Positions 15,841-25,462 of a DNA stretch of 64,000 nucleotides are shown in pieces. The stretch lies in contig NZ_CP029343.1 of the NCBI RefSeq assembly GCF_003143515.1, positions 1,612,001 to 1,676,000 of the forward strand, written 5' to 3'. The first letter of the stretch is position 1; the number at the start of each line of letters is the position of its first letter. A program made the translations under genes and the position numbers. The notes below the pieces were generated by a model. That model was not told the DNA's origin. It did no database searches and worked only from the letters and a program-made list of their open reading frames with translations. The DNA comes from Massilia oculi. GTDB lineage: Bacteria; Pseudomonadota; Gammaproteobacteria; Burkholderiales; Burkholderiaceae_D.

Positions 15841-17186
15841 ATGCGTTGCCGCGCCAGATCGGCAAGTACCGCCTCGACGCCATCCTCGGCCGGGGCGCGA
15901 TGGGCGTGGTCTACCGCGCCTTCGATCCGCTGATCGAGCGCACGCTCGCGCTCAAGACCGTCCAGCACCGCCCGGGCGATGCGGACGGGGCGGAGGAACT
16001 GCTGCGGCGATTTCGCACCGAGGCCCAGGCCGCCGGCCGGCTGATGCATCCCAACATCGTGGCGGTGCACGAATACGGCGAAGCGAACGACCTGGCCTGG
16101 ATCGCGATGGAATTCGTCGATGGTCGCCCACTATCGGAACTGAGCAACCAGCAAGCCTGCGCCCTGCCCCAGGTGCTGGCCTGGATGCGCGACCTGCTGG
16201 CCGCGCTCGATTACTCGCATGCCCATGGCGTGGTCCATCGCGACATCAAGCCCGCCAACCTGCTGGTCACGCGCAACGGCCGCATCAAGGTCGGCGACTT
16301 CGGCATCGCCCGCATCGAGTCGTCCACGCTGACCCAGACCGGCGCCATGCTCGGCACGCCCAGCTATATGTCGCCCGAACAGTTCCGCGGCGAAGCCATC
16401 GACAGCCGCAGCGACCTGTTCTCGGCCGGCGTGGTGCTGTACCAGCTGCTGACCGGCCAGCGTCCGTTTTCCGGCACCACCGCGGCCGTGATGCAGCAGG
16501 TGCTGACCCATAGTCCGGCGCCGCCTTCACGCGTCAATCCCCTGCTGCCGGCCGCGCTCGACGCGGTGGTCATGCGCGCGCTGGCCAAGACGCCCGAGGC
16601 GCGCTTCGCCGATGCCGCCGCCTTCCTGCAGGCACTGGAAGCGGCTGCCGCCGCGGCCGGCCCGGATGCCGACGCCACCGTGCTGCTGTCCGCGCCCCCG
16701 GCACTGCCGGCGAGCGCCGCCGAGCCATCCCGGCATGGCCTGACGGCCGAGCTCACGGCCTGGAAGCTGGCCGTGCTGCCGCAACTGGAAGCCTTGCTGA
16801 CCGCGCAGATCGGTCCCGTCGCGCGGCTCCTGCTGCGCCGGATCGCGGCCGACGCGCCGGATTTCGCCACCCTGGGAGAGCGGCTGCTGGAGCAGATCCC
16901 CTCGCCCACTGCGCGCGCCGATTTCGCCGCCAGTCTGGCGGCGCTCGGGCAAGCGCCGGAAGCCGACGATGCGGCGGCGCCGCCCCTGGACCCCGCCTTC
17001 GGCGCCGTGCTCGTGCGCCTGCTGGCAATGGAAATCGGGCCGATCGCCGCCATCGTCGTCAAGCGCGCGCTGTCCCGGGCCGCCGATCGCACGGCGCTGG
17101 TCGACCTGGTGGCGGAGCAGATCGAGGCGCCCGCCGCGCGCGCGCGTTTCCTCGGTGCGGCGCGCGCGCTGGCCGACACGCCCTGA
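15828..17186 (+). CDS. ppkA: Hanks-type Ser/Thr protein kinase, T6SS-linked (PpkA-like)
   Basis: The 452-residue kinase starts at ATG 15828 inside the fifth 13-bp repeat; a TTG nine bases upstream is less likely. Kinase motifs are complete: GRGAMG (21-26), Lys43, HRDIKPANL (catalytic Asp139), DFG (157-159) and GTPSYMSPEQ. The tail has no transmembrane segment. It carries two copies of a ~49-residue helical unit with IGP(V/I)A...RA near its start (about 325-373 and 399-447). In threonine-phosphorylation T6SS control, PpkA phosphorylates the FHA protein and PppA reverses this. Lack of a membrane anchor differs from Pseudomonas PpkA. It converges on tagF with one base between stops. Confidence 0.85.
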   Translation: MSEVDALPRQIGKYRLDAILGRGAMGVVYRAFDPLIERTLALKTVQHRPGDADGAEELLRRFRTEAQAAGRLMHPNIVAVHEYGEANDLAWIAMEFVDGRPLSELSNQQACALPQVLAWMRDLLAALDYSHAHGVVHRDIKPANLLVTRNGRIKVGDFGIARIESSTLTQTGAMLGTPSYMSPEQFRGEAIDSRSDLFSAGVVLYQLLTGQRPFSGTTAAVMQQVLTHSPAPPSRVNPLLPAALDAVVMRALAKTPEARFADAAAFLQALEAAAAAAGPDADATVLLSAPPALPASAAEPSRHGLTAELTAWKLAVLPQLEALLTAQIGPVARLLLRRIAADAPDFATLGERLLEQIPSPTARADFAASLAALGQAPEADDAAAPPLDPAFGAVLVRLLAMEIGPIAAIVVKRALSRAADRTALVDLVAEQIEAPAARARFLGAARALADTP

Positions 17187-17187
17187 A

Positions 17188-17793
17188 TCAGTCGCACGCC
17201 TGCGCGAGCATCGCGCCCAGGGTCGACGCATCGGGCAAGGCATGGTGCAGCAGCAGAAGCGGCTCCACGCCAGGTTCGCCCTCGGTCCAGAACAGGGCCC
17301 GGCATTCACGGGCTTCGGGAAACGCCGATGCAGTCCCTGACGTCCGGCGCGGCAGCCCGCCCAGGCGCACCAGCGCCGGCTCGAGTTCGTCCACCGCCAG
17401 GTCGCCCCACATCGCGCACACGGCCAGGTCGGCCAGCCGGTCGAACCAGTCCATGCCTGTCGTCGCCAGGTCGAGCAGGCAGGACGCCGCGTGGTCGTGC
17501 GGCGCGGCCAGGGTTAGCGGAAAATGGCGCCCGACCCGGTCGAGGCTCGGCAGCAGCACGCCGGCCATCCCGGCCTGGCCGCACACGCCAGGGGCCAGCA
17601 CGAAGCGCCACAGCGGCGCGTGCAGGTAGCGCTCGCGCCAAGCCGCGCCAAGGCGCAGGCGGCCTTCGCGTATCCCCTGCTGCAGCCAGGTGTCCCAGGC
17701 CGCCACGAAATCCGGCGCCAGGCGGCGCTGGACGAAGTCGCCATGGCTGGCCAGCTTGCCGAACAGGCCTGGCGCGGCCAGCTTGCCATTCAT
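17188..17793 (-). CDS. tagF: T6SS-associated protein TagF
   Basis: The 201-residue protein shows the DUF2094/TagF opening (GLFGKLASHGDFVQRRL, residues ~9-25), the WDTWLQQGIREGR helix and a GRHFPLTLAAP segment. ATG 17793 lies 9 nt past the TssM stop; a TTG at 17805 that overlaps that stop (TTGA) is an alternative. TagF is a cytoplasmic post-translational repressor of T6SS assembly that works beside the PpkA/PppA/FHA switch. It is the last gene of the minus-strand T6SS block. Confidence 0.9.
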   Translation of the reverse strand: MNGKLAAPGLFGKLASHGDFVQRRLAPDFVAAWDTWLQQGIREGRLRLGAAWRERYLHAPLWRFVLAPGVCGQAGMAGVLLPSLDRVGRHFPLTLAAPHDHAASCLLDLATTGMDWFDRLADLAVCAMWGDLAVDELEPALVRLGGLPRRTSGTASAFPEARECRALFWTEGEPGVEPLLLLHHALPDASTLGAMLAQACD

Positions 17794-17801
17794 GGATTGG
17801 G

Positions 17802-20800
17802 TCAAAGCGCAGCCGGACAGGCAAAGCCGGTGACCTCGCGCCGGAATGGATTGATCACGCTGCCCGCGGTCAGCTCCCAGCTCGCCTTGCGGCCGTCCAG
17901 GCTCAGGCCGAGGCGGTAGCGCTCGGGCTGCAGCGGCTCGAGCACGCCGCGGTCGACGGTGCGCAGCCAGGCCCAGGGACCGTCGCCGCGCAGCTCGGCC
18001 TTGACTCCCGGCGCCGACAGCCGCACCTGGCCATCGCCCTTGCCGCTGGGGAGCAGCAGGGACACCGCCGCCTGGCCGCTGGCGGCCACTTCCTGGCCGT
18101 CGATCTCGAGCCTGGCCCCGGCCAGGACGGCGTCGGACGCCAGCGGGCGCAGCGTGAAGCGCAAGGTGGGCTGGCGCGCGCCGCCGGCAAAGAACATGTC
18201 GCGCAGGCGCGCGCCGCGCTGGAAAGCATCGAGCGCCGCCTGCGAGGCGCCGGCGAGGCTGCCCGCCGCGCGCCAGCGCCAGCGCGCGCCGCCCATGTCG
18301 ACGAAGCCGGCCAGGTGGCGCGTGAAGAAATCGTCCATCAGGCCGCCGGGCGCGAAGAACTTGCCGAAATCGTCGGCGGTGGCGTCAACCCCGCTGGCGC
18401 GGTCGACCGGATAGCGTCCGGCGATGGCGTCGCGGCAGAACTGCGCCGGGCCGGCGTTCCACAGGGCGTTCAGGCGCGCGCGCTCGCCGCCCTGGGCCAG
18501 GCTGGCGCCGGCGTCGTGGACGCCCTTGAACATGGCCGGCAGCGGCGCCGACTGCCCCTCCCCGGCGCGCTTGAGCCGCACCAGGGCGTCCTGCGCCGGC
18601 GCCGGCGCGCCGCTGCGGCGCGCGCCCTCGGCGGCATCGAAGTACAGCGCGGCATCCCTGACCAGGGCCAGCATCTGCTCGAGCTGGGTCGGCGCCGGGC
18701 CCTTGACGAGCCGGTGCAGCGCCGCGAAGTGGCTGTCGACAGGGTGCTGTTGCGGCGACTGCGGCGGTGACTGCAGCGTCGGCTGGGCGCCGAACACCGC
18801 CTCCAGCTGGCGCCGCGCCCGGCCGAACCTGTCCTGCACCCGCTTGCCGACGCCGGGCGGCAAGCCGTCGGCCTTGACCGCGGCCAGCGCCGTCTCGCGC
18901 GCGGCGCCGGTCAGCAGCACGCGCAAGGCCGAATCGGCGCCGCCCAGCGCATTGCTGACCCGCGCCGCGTCGTCGAGACTGGCCAGCGGCGCCAGCCGCA
19001 GATCGCCCAGGAAGGTATCCCAGGCGCGGATGTAGTCGGCGAAGTACAGCTGCAGCACCGCCTCGCGCGCCGCCGCCACGCCCTCCGGGCCGTTATTGGC
19101 TTCGCGCCGCGCCAGCACCCAGTCGTCGCGCGCGATGTCGGCCACCGCCAGCCAGCTCAGTTGGGCGAAGCGGCGGTAGCCGGCCACGCTGTACAAGCCG
19201 TTCACGCCGCGTCCCAACGGCTCGCCACTCGCGCGCGCCAGCACGCCCGAGGCATCGCGCCCGAGCGCGCGGCTGACGCTGAACTCGGGCAGCGCCTCCT
19301 GCGCGACCTGGCGCTTCGCCACGCCATAGATGCGCTCGGACAGCGACATGCCGGCCAGCGCCTGGCGCGCCTGCGCCACCAGCGCCGCGTCCAGCTGTAC
19401 CGGCTCCGGAGCGTCGTCCTGCTCCAGCAGCGCCTCCAGGTGCGCCGCCAGCTGCGCGCGCTCCGTCGCACCGGCCCCCGCCAGGCCGCGCTCCCACTCG
19501 GATTCGACCCAGGCCTGGACCGCGGCCGGGTCGAAGTGCTGGCGCTGGCCCAGCATCAGGTAGACCCGCAGGGTGTCGTACAGCAGGTCCTGCCCGCCCG
19601 CGTCGCCCCGGCGCAGCACGTTTTCCATGCGCGCCACGATGCGCGTCTCGAGGGTCGCGCGCAGCAGGCGCCGATAGGCGGCCTGCGCGCCGTCGCCCAG
19701 CTTTTCGCCCTGGTACAGGCCCATGCGCTCGAGCAGCGCCACGTCGCGCTCGCGCTGGGCATAGCCGGCGGGCAGCGTGCGCGCCGACGCCAGCAGCGGC
19801 AGCACGCTCAACTCGTCGCCGTCGAGCGGCGCGGCCGCGGCCTGGCGCGCCAGCACGGCGACCGCCGCATCCGATTCCTCGACCAGGCGCGCGTTGCGCA
19901 GGTAGCTGACGCTCAGGGCCACGGCCAGGAGCAGCGCCAGCGCCGCGCCGCCGGCCAGGACGCCCCATTGCAGCAAGCGGCGCCGGCGCTCAGCGCGCGG
20001 GTTCAGGCCCGCCAGCCCCGCCTCACGGAAGATCACGTCGCGCATCAGGCGGGTCAGGAAGTAGCTGCGCCCGCTCTCCGGCCTGGGCGGCAGCGCGCGG
20101 TCCCGCAGGCCGAACGATGCCGCCAGCGACGACATCACCCGGTCGATCGGGGTTCCTTCCTGCGTGCCGCTGGTGAAGTAGACGCCGCGCAGCAGCGCCG
20201 GCTGCTCGAAGCGGTTGGCCGAGAACACCGCCTGCAGGAAGTTGGCCAGCGCTTCTTCCAGCGCCGCGAACTGGCGCGGGAAGCCATGGATCAGGGCGCG
20301 CCGTCCGAGGTCGCGCTCCTGCTGCATGCGTTCCAGCATGCGCAGCTGCAGCTGGGTTTCCAGCGCCCGGAATTCTTCAGGGAAGGCCGCCAGGGCCCGG
20401 GCCGGCGCGCCGCTGTCGGCCAGCGAGAACGTCATGCCCCAGACCTGGGCCCGCTCCTCGCGCCCGAGCGGCTCGAAGAATTCGGTGAAGCCGGCCAGCA
20501 GGTCGCTCTTGGTAACGATGACGTACACCGGAAAGGCCAGTCCCAGGCGCTCCTGCAGTTCCTGGATGCGGGCGCGCACCGCGCGCGCCTGGGCTTCGCG
20601 CGCGGCGCGCGGCTGCAGCAGCAGGTCGTCCACGCTGATGGTCACGATGACGCCGTTGATCGGACGCCGCGGCCGGTGCTTGCGCAGCAGGCCCAGAAAG
20701 CCGCTCCAGGCCGCGCGGTCGACCTCGAGCTGGCTGTCCTGGGTCGTGTAGCGCCCGGCGGTGTCGAGCAGCACCGCTTCGTCGGTGAACCACCAGTCGC

Positions 20801-21296
20801 AGTGGCGGGTGCCGCCGATGCCGCCGATGGCGTCCGGGCCGAGGGTCTCGGCCAGCGGGAACTCGAGCCCGGAACGGGTCAGCGCCGTGGTCTTGCCGCT
20901 GCCTGGCGCGCCGACGAACACATACCAGGGCAGCTCGTACAGGTAGCGGCCGCGCATGCGCCAGCCGGGATTCGCGGTGCGCAGCACGGCCAGTGCGGCG
21001 CGCATGCGCTGGCCGAGCGCGGCCACGTCGGCCGCTGCCGGATCGGATTCGGCGGCAGCCGGCGTTGCCGGCGCCATGCCATCCATCAGCGCGCGGTGAC
21101 GGCGCCGCGCCAGCCACAGGCGCGCGGCGAACCAGGCCGCCGCCAGCATCATCAAGAGCGCGATCAGCATCCAGCGCAGGCTGGCGCCGGCGTCAAACAG
21201 CGGCGCCCAGAACCAAATCAGGACGACCAGCAGGGCCAGTGCAAGCAAGGTGGGTATCCACGGCTTGCGCAGCCAGTGGGGGATGAAACGGTTCAT
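17802..21296 (-). CDS. tssM: T6SS inner-membrane protein TssM (IcmF)
   Basis: The 1164-residue protein begins at ATG 21296; the frame extends to 21461 but that part overlaps the OmpA domain of TssL. Two N-terminal transmembrane helices (~13-33 and 41-62) precede a cytoplasmic NTPase domain with Walker A GAPGSGKT (129-136) and a VLLDTAGRY Walker B segment. A third helix follows (WGVLAGGAALALLLAVALSVSYL). A large periplasmic IcmF-type domain, with TssM C-terminal beta domains, ends the protein. With TssL it makes the T6SS membrane complex, which normally binds TssJ. Stop and tagF start nearly touch. Confidence 0.97.
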   Translation of the reverse strand: MNRFIPHWLRKPWIPTLLALALLVVLIWFWAPLFDAGASLRWMLIALLMMLAAAWFAARLWLARRRHRALMDGMAPATPAAAESDPAAADVAALGQRMRAALAVLRTANPGWRMRGRYLYELPWYVFVGAPGSGKTTALTRSGLEFPLAETLGPDAIGGIGGTRHCDWWFTDEAVLLDTAGRYTTQDSQLEVDRAAWSGFLGLLRKHRPRRPINGVIVTISVDDLLLQPRAAREAQARAVRARIQELQERLGLAFPVYVIVTKSDLLAGFTEFFEPLGREERAQVWGMTFSLADSGAPARALAAFPEEFRALETQLQLRMLERMQQERDLGRRALIHGFPRQFAALEEALANFLQAVFSANRFEQPALLRGVYFTSGTQEGTPIDRVMSSLAASFGLRDRALPPRPESGRSYFLTRLMRDVIFREAGLAGLNPRAERRRRLLQWGVLAGGAALALLLAVALSVSYLRNARLVEESDAAVAVLARQAAAAPLDGDELSVLPLLASARTLPAGYAQRERDVALLERMGLYQGEKLGDGAQAAYRRLLRATLETRIVARMENVLRRGDAGGQDLLYDTLRVYLMLGQRQHFDPAAVQAWVESEWERGLAGAGATERAQLAAHLEALLEQDDAPEPVQLDAALVAQARQALAGMSLSERIYGVAKRQVAQEALPEFSVSRALGRDASGVLARASGEPLGRGVNGLYSVAGYRRFAQLSWLAVADIARDDWVLARREANNGPEGVAAAREAVLQLYFADYIRAWDTFLGDLRLAPLASLDDAARVSNALGGADSALRVLLTGAARETALAAVKADGLPPGVGKRVQDRFGRARRQLEAVFGAQPTLQSPPQSPQQHPVDSHFAALHRLVKGPAPTQLEQMLALVRDAALYFDAAEGARRSGAPAPAQDALVRLKRAGEGQSAPLPAMFKGVHDAGASLAQGGERARLNALWNAGPAQFCRDAIAGRYPVDRASGVDATADDFGKFFAPGGLMDDFFTRHLAGFVDMGGARWRWRAAGSLAGASQAALDAFQRGARLRDMFFAGGARQPTLRFTLRPLASDAVLAGARLEIDGQEVAASGQAAVSLLLPSGKGDGQVRLSAPGVKAELRGDGPWAWLRTVDRGVLEPLQPERYRLGLSLDGRKASWELTAGSVINPFRREVTGFACPAAL

Positions 21297-21303
21297 GGAT
21301 CTC

Positions 21304-22659
21304 TCAATCAAGGCCGGCCGGCTGGCGCGGTGAAGTGGATGCCGTCGGCGCCATGACCACGATGTCGACGCGCCGGTTGCGCGCGCGGTTGGCGGGGCTA
21401 TCGTTGGGCGCCACTGGCTCGGTGTCGGCGCGGCCTTCGCTGGCGAAGCGCTCGGCGCCACCGGCGCGTTGCGCCAGCAGCGCCGCGACGGTGCGCGCGC
21501 GCGCCTTAGACAGGTCGAAATTGGACGGCAGCCGCGCCGACAGCGAGGGCCGGGTGTCGTCGGTATGGCCGATCACCACCACCCTGCCCGGCTGGGTGCG
21601 CAGCACGTCGCCGATGCGCTCCAGCACCGGCAGCAGGCGCTTCGATACTTCGTCGCTGCCGGAGGCGAAACCGCCGTCGCCGCGCAGGGTCAGCACGGCG
21701 CGCTCGGCATTGCCGCTCACCGCTACCTGCCCGGCGTCGATTTCCAGCGCCAGCGCGGCCGCCAGCGGCGTCGGGCCAGCCGCTGGCACGGGCGCGGCCA
21801 CCACGCGCGCCGGCGGCGCCGCGCGCAGCGCCGCCATCCGGGCGTAGACCGGATCGGAAGCGCGGTTGAGCAGCGCGCCATAGGTGAGCTGGAGCAGCAG
21901 CAGGACCACGCCGGCGCACACCGCCATCACCCACGGCGGCCAGATCAGCATGCGCGGCTGCGCCCGGCCGTGTCCGCGCCAGTGCGGCGACAGGTCGTGC
22001 TCGCGCTGGCCGCGCTGCTGGCCTATCAGAGCCAGCAGGCGCTCGCGCAGCAGGACAAGCTGCTCGTGGCCGCGCTCCAGCACCCGGTAGCGCCCCTCCA
22101 GGCCCAGCGCCAGGCACAGGTACATCAGTTCCAGCACGTCCAGGTGGCGCCGCGGATCGGCGCTCAGGCGCTGCAGGACCAGGAAGAATTTCTCGCCGCC
22201 CCAGGCCTCGTTGTGGAACTCCACCAGCAGGCTGCGCCGGCCCCACACCCCGCCGCCCCAGGGCGTGCTGGAGATGGTCTCGTCGACCAGGGTGCACAGT
22301 GCATAGCGCGCGGCGGCGATGGTCTCGGCGTCGATGCGGGCGTCGCGGGCATCGCTTTCGAAACGGCGTACGGCATCGGTCAACTGAGCGCGAAGCGTTG
22401 CCAGGTCGGGCGCGGTGGCGAGCGTGCGCAGCGGCACCACGAGTTCCAGCAGCGGCGCGGCGGCGCGCGCCAGCGGGTTCAGGCCGACGCCGGGCGGCGC
22501 CGGTGGAAGCGGCCGGCTTGCCGGAGCGACGGGAGCGGAGGTGTAAGTCGATGCCGGTGCGGGTATGGCCGCCGGCTGCGGCGGCCGCTGGCCCGGTCGC
22601 GGGACCAGCAGGGTGCGGTCCGGGTCCTGCCCGGCGTCGTGGGATTCGTGTGGGTTCAT
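21304..22659 (-). CDS. tssL: T6SS protein TssL with C-terminal OmpA peptidoglycan-binding domain
   Basis: The 451-residue protein starts at ATG 22659, one base after the TssK stop. A Pro-rich N-terminus precedes the DotU domain (LLELVVPLRTL...ARYALCTLVDETI...WGGEKFF...YLCLALGLEGRYR). A transmembrane helix follows (LIWPPWVMAVCAGVVLLLLQL). The C-terminus is an OmpA-like domain (GHTDDTRPSL, SKARARTVAALLAQ, NRARNRRVDIVV) that binds peptidoglycan. This extended type anchors the membrane complex to the wall by itself. That matters here because no TssJ lipoprotein is found next to it. Confidence 0.97.
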   Translation of the reverse strand: MNPHESHDAGQDPDRTLLVPRPGQRPPQPAAIPAPASTYTSAPVAPASRPLPPAPPGVGLNPLARAAAPLLELVVPLRTLATAPDLATLRAQLTDAVRRFESDARDARIDAETIAAARYALCTLVDETISSTPWGGGVWGRRSLLVEFHNEAWGGEKFFLVLQRLSADPRRHLDVLELMYLCLALGLEGRYRVLERGHEQLVLLRERLLALIGQQRGQREHDLSPHWRGHGRAQPRMLIWPPWVMAVCAGVVLLLLQLTYGALLNRASDPVYARMAALRAAPPARVVAAPVPAAGPTPLAAALALEIDAGQVAVSGNAERAVLTLRGDGGFASGSDEVSKRLLPVLERIGDVLRTQPGRVVVIGHTDDTRPSLSARLPSNFDLSKARARTVAALLAQRAGGAERFASEGRADTEPVAPNDSPANRARNRRVDIVVMAPTASTSPRQPAGLD

Positions 22660-22660
22660 G

Positions 22661-24001
22661 TCAGGAAGCCTGGAGACGGATCGCCCAGAACTGCATCTGC
22701 AATCCCGGGAAGCTGCCTGCAATATGCATGGCGAAGCCGGCGGAATTGGACAACTGCTGCCAGTAGTCGCTGCCGCGGTCGAGTTCGAAGTAGGTATGGC
22801 CGGCCAGGTAGGGCAGCTGGCGCGGCGCCACCGGCAGCGGACGCAGCGCGATGCCGGGCAGTTGCAGGTTGACCAGGTCGCGGATCGTCTCCACCGAACC
22901 GATCTTGACCTGCGGCGGGAAGCCCGCGCGCACCGCCTCCGGCGCCAGCTGCGCCTGCACCGCGAGGACAAAAGTGGCCGAGTGCAGCAGCGCGCGGTCG
23001 GGCAGCACCGCCACCCGGATGCCGAACTGGCGCTCTTCGAGCGGGATCGGCACCGCATGCGGATCCATCACCGCCGACAGCGAGCGGCGCAGCTCGAGCA
23101 TCAGAGGCGCGAAGCTGGCGTCGAGCGCATCGTGGCGGTAGACCGGATACGGGCTTGGCCGCTTGTCGGCGCGGGTGAAGGTGGCCAGCTCGCCGGCCAG
23201 GCGCACCAGTTCGCGGTACAGCGCTTCCGGGTGCAGGCCGCTCATGCCGGCCAGGTGGGCCACCAGCGGCTGGCTGCGGTTAAGCAGCTGCAGCAGCAGG
23301 AAGTCGGCGATATCGGCGGCGCCGGCGCCGGCCGGCTGGGCCAGGCGCGCGGCCAGGGCCTCGCCGCGCTGGTGCAGCAGGCCAAGCAGCTCGTCGAGGA
23401 AGCCTTTCAAGGCCGGCGCCGCGCGCACGTCGAGCGCCGGCGGACAATAGGCCGGATCGAGCACGACCCAATTGTCGGCGCGCCTTTCGATGACGCGCGC
23501 CACGCCCAGCGTGACCCAGGCGTCGGCCACCTCGCTCGCCAGCGCCAGGCGCAGGCGCAGTTTGCCGACGGTCATGAGCGCGCTGCTGTCCAGGCCATTG
23601 CTATCCCAGGCTTCGTATTCGCGGCTCCCATGGCGGGCGAAGTTGTCCAGTCCGGGGCGATCGTCGACTTCGGGCATGCCATGGCGCCGCACGGGCAGCG
23701 CAAGCACCACCGTGACGTCGCGCGCATCGGGCGGGATGTCGATCGGCAGCGGCAACTCGTCCTCGCTCGGCGCACCGATCGGCGTGCCGTCGGGCAGCAC
23801 GGCGCTGAAGGCCTGCAAGGCCAGCTTGCCCAAAGCCAGCTGCTGCTGGTCGATCTCGAGCCGCGACACGCCCCAGGCATAGGGCCGCAGCGCGCCGACG
23901 CGCGCCTCGAGCTGGGTCGCCAGGTAACGGTCGTGCTGCTGGAGGTGCTGGGGCTGCAGCAGCATCCCCTCGGACCAGACTACTTTACTTTGCCACGTCA
24001 T
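22661..24001 (-). CDS. tssK: T6SS baseplate protein TssK
   Basis: The 446-residue protein opens with the family hallmark KVVWSEGMLLQPQHLQQHDR (residues ~6-25). It has the expected shoulder region and C-terminal head domain (GHTYFELDRGSDYWQQL). TssK trimers link the TssEFG wedge to the TssLM membrane complex. Its ATG overlaps the TagH stop (ATGA), and it ends one base before TssL. Confidence 0.97.
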   Translation of the reverse strand: MTWQSKVVWSEGMLLQPQHLQQHDRYLATQLEARVGALRPYAWGVSRLEIDQQQLALGKLALQAFSAVLPDGTPIGAPSEDELPLPIDIPPDARDVTVVLALPVRRHGMPEVDDRPGLDNFARHGSREYEAWDSNGLDSSALMTVGKLRLRLALASEVADAWVTLGVARVIERRADNWVVLDPAYCPPALDVRAAPALKGFLDELLGLLHQRGEALAARLAQPAGAGAADIADFLLLQLLNRSQPLVAHLAGMSGLHPEALYRELVRLAGELATFTRADKRPSPYPVYRHDALDASFAPLMLELRRSLSAVMDPHAVPIPLEERQFGIRVAVLPDRALLHSATFVLAVQAQLAPEAVRAGFPPQVKIGSVETIRDLVNLQLPGIALRPLPVAPRQLPYLAGHTYFELDRGSDYWQQLSNSAGFAMHIAGSFPGLQMQFWAIRLQAS

Positions 24002-25368
24002 GGAGTTTCTGAGGAATCAGGGGTTGAAGACGGTTGCCCGGCGCGCAGGCGCTCGACCTGCTGCGCATAGGCGCTGGAGAATTTTTCGCCGAACAGGCGC
24101 TGCAAGTCTTCGTCGGCGTCGCGCGCCAGCTCGCCGTACAGCTCGACCAGGCGGTCCCACATGCGCGCCTTGCGGCCGGCCGGCAGCAGCCGGTCGAAGC
24201 GTTCCGGCTCGCTCAGGCGTCCCTCAATGCGCGCCGGGTCGAAACGCTGCACCACGGCGCCGAGCGCCGCGCGCATGCCGGCGATCACGGCCAGTTCATG
24301 CGCCTTGAGGTCGTCGAAGGCGCCCTGCACCGCCGCCTGCGGCGCCAGGTAGCCGGGCATCCCGGCGCCCAGCATCTGGCCCAGCGCGCTGCCGGCATCG
24401 GGGAAGAACTTGAGCGGATTGTTGGCGCGCGGGGCGATCATCGTCATGTCGATATGGCTTTCGCGCTTAGTCAGCGCGCGCGCCACCAGCACGTCCATCG
24501 TGCCGGCGGTGAGGCCGCGCAGCAGTTCGCCGGCCAGCCGCGCCAGATCTTCCGGCGCGTGGCTGGTGCGCAGCTGGGGCAGGCCCAGGCCGTCGAGCAG
24601 GGCTTGCAGCACCGCGCTCTCGGCGGCCGGCGCTGTAGCGGGCGGTGGCTCGATGGCCGCGGGTGGCGGAACGGGTGTCGGCGGCAGCGGCGGCGGTGGC
24701 GCGGCCCCCTGCAGGTCCGCCAGCGGATCGTAGTCGGCCGGGATGGCGGCGAACACCGGCGGCGGCGCGAACGCCTGCCGCTCCGGCGGCACGTGGTCAT
24801 GTTCGGCGGCGGGCCTGGCGCCATGCGCGGCCTTCCCTGCGATGCCGGACAGCCCCAGGCCCAGCGGATCGTCGCCGACCGCAGCGGCGGCGCCATCGAG
24901 GATGCGGGCGCCGGCCAGGCTGTCTGGCGGCCCGGGATCGAACGGCGCCGAGGGCCACGCCGGCGCAGAAACGGGAATAGAAGCGGGAGTAGAAACTGGA
25001 ATGGACGCGGCGATGGGTGCGGGCGCCATCATCGTGGCGTCGTCCGCGACCGCACCTTCCAGCACCGCCTGCAGCACATAGTCGCCGACCACGATGCGGT
25101 CGCCGTCGTCCAGCGCGACCTCGGAGCCGGCGCCCAGCGGACGGTCGTTAACGATGCTCGGGTTGCTCCCCGCATCGGTCAGGTAATACCGGCCGTCACG
25201 CAGGGTCACGCTGGCGTGGCTGCGCGACACGTACTTGTCCGGGTCTTCCAGCACCAGCTGGTTGCCGGGCGCGCGACCGACCATGCCGCCCTCGGCGCCG
25301 AACTCGGCCTGGATCGGCTCGGGCGGCGGCTGGTCGCGGTAGCTCAGCACATGCAGTCGCAGTTTCAT
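23998..25368 (-). CDS. tagH: FHA-domain T6SS protein TagH
   Basis: The 456-residue protein has an N-terminal FHA domain (~1-105) with the phosphothreonine-binding core: GMVGRAPGN, YVSRSHASV and NPSIVND motifs. A long Pro/Ala-rich linker follows, and then a C-terminal TagH/ImpI domain (LLDGLGLPQL...ANNPLKFFPDAG...AFDDLKAHELAVIAGMR). The FHA domain is the expected target or reader of the PpkA-type kinase at 15828. The gene overlaps tssK by 4 nt. tssJ, often found between tagH and tssK, is absent. Confidence 0.95.
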   Translation of the reverse strand: MKLRLHVLSYRDQPPPEPIQAEFGAEGGMVGRAPGNQLVLEDPDKYVSRSHASVTLRDGRYYLTDAGSNPSIVNDRPLGAGSEVALDDGDRIVVGDYVLQAVLEGAVADDATMMAPAPIAASIPVSTPASIPVSAPAWPSAPFDPGPPDSLAGARILDGAAAAVGDDPLGLGLSGIAGKAAHGARPAAEHDHVPPERQAFAPPPVFAAIPADYDPLADLQGAAPPPPLPPTPVPPPAAIEPPPATAPAAESAVLQALLDGLGLPQLRTSHAPEDLARLAGELLRGLTAGTMDVLVARALTKRESHIDMTMIAPRANNPLKFFPDAGSALGQMLGAGMPGYLAPQAAVQGAFDDLKAHELAVIAGMRAALGAVVQRFDPARIEGRLSEPERFDRLLPAGRKARMWDRLVELYGELARDADEDLQRLFGEKFSSAYAQQVERLRAGQPSSTPDSSETP

Positions 25369-25462
25369 GTCATTTCCTTGGGTTCAGGGCCGGGTGCAAG
25401 AGACTTACGCGAGGAACCGAGTGTTGGACGCAGGTCGCGCCGTCCTCCCGAGGAAGCGATGC

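Noticed and set aside
19161-21356. 731-codon plus-strand open frame opposite tssM
   Set aside because: Antisense to TssM, Arg/Gln/His-rich, no domains or ribosome site.
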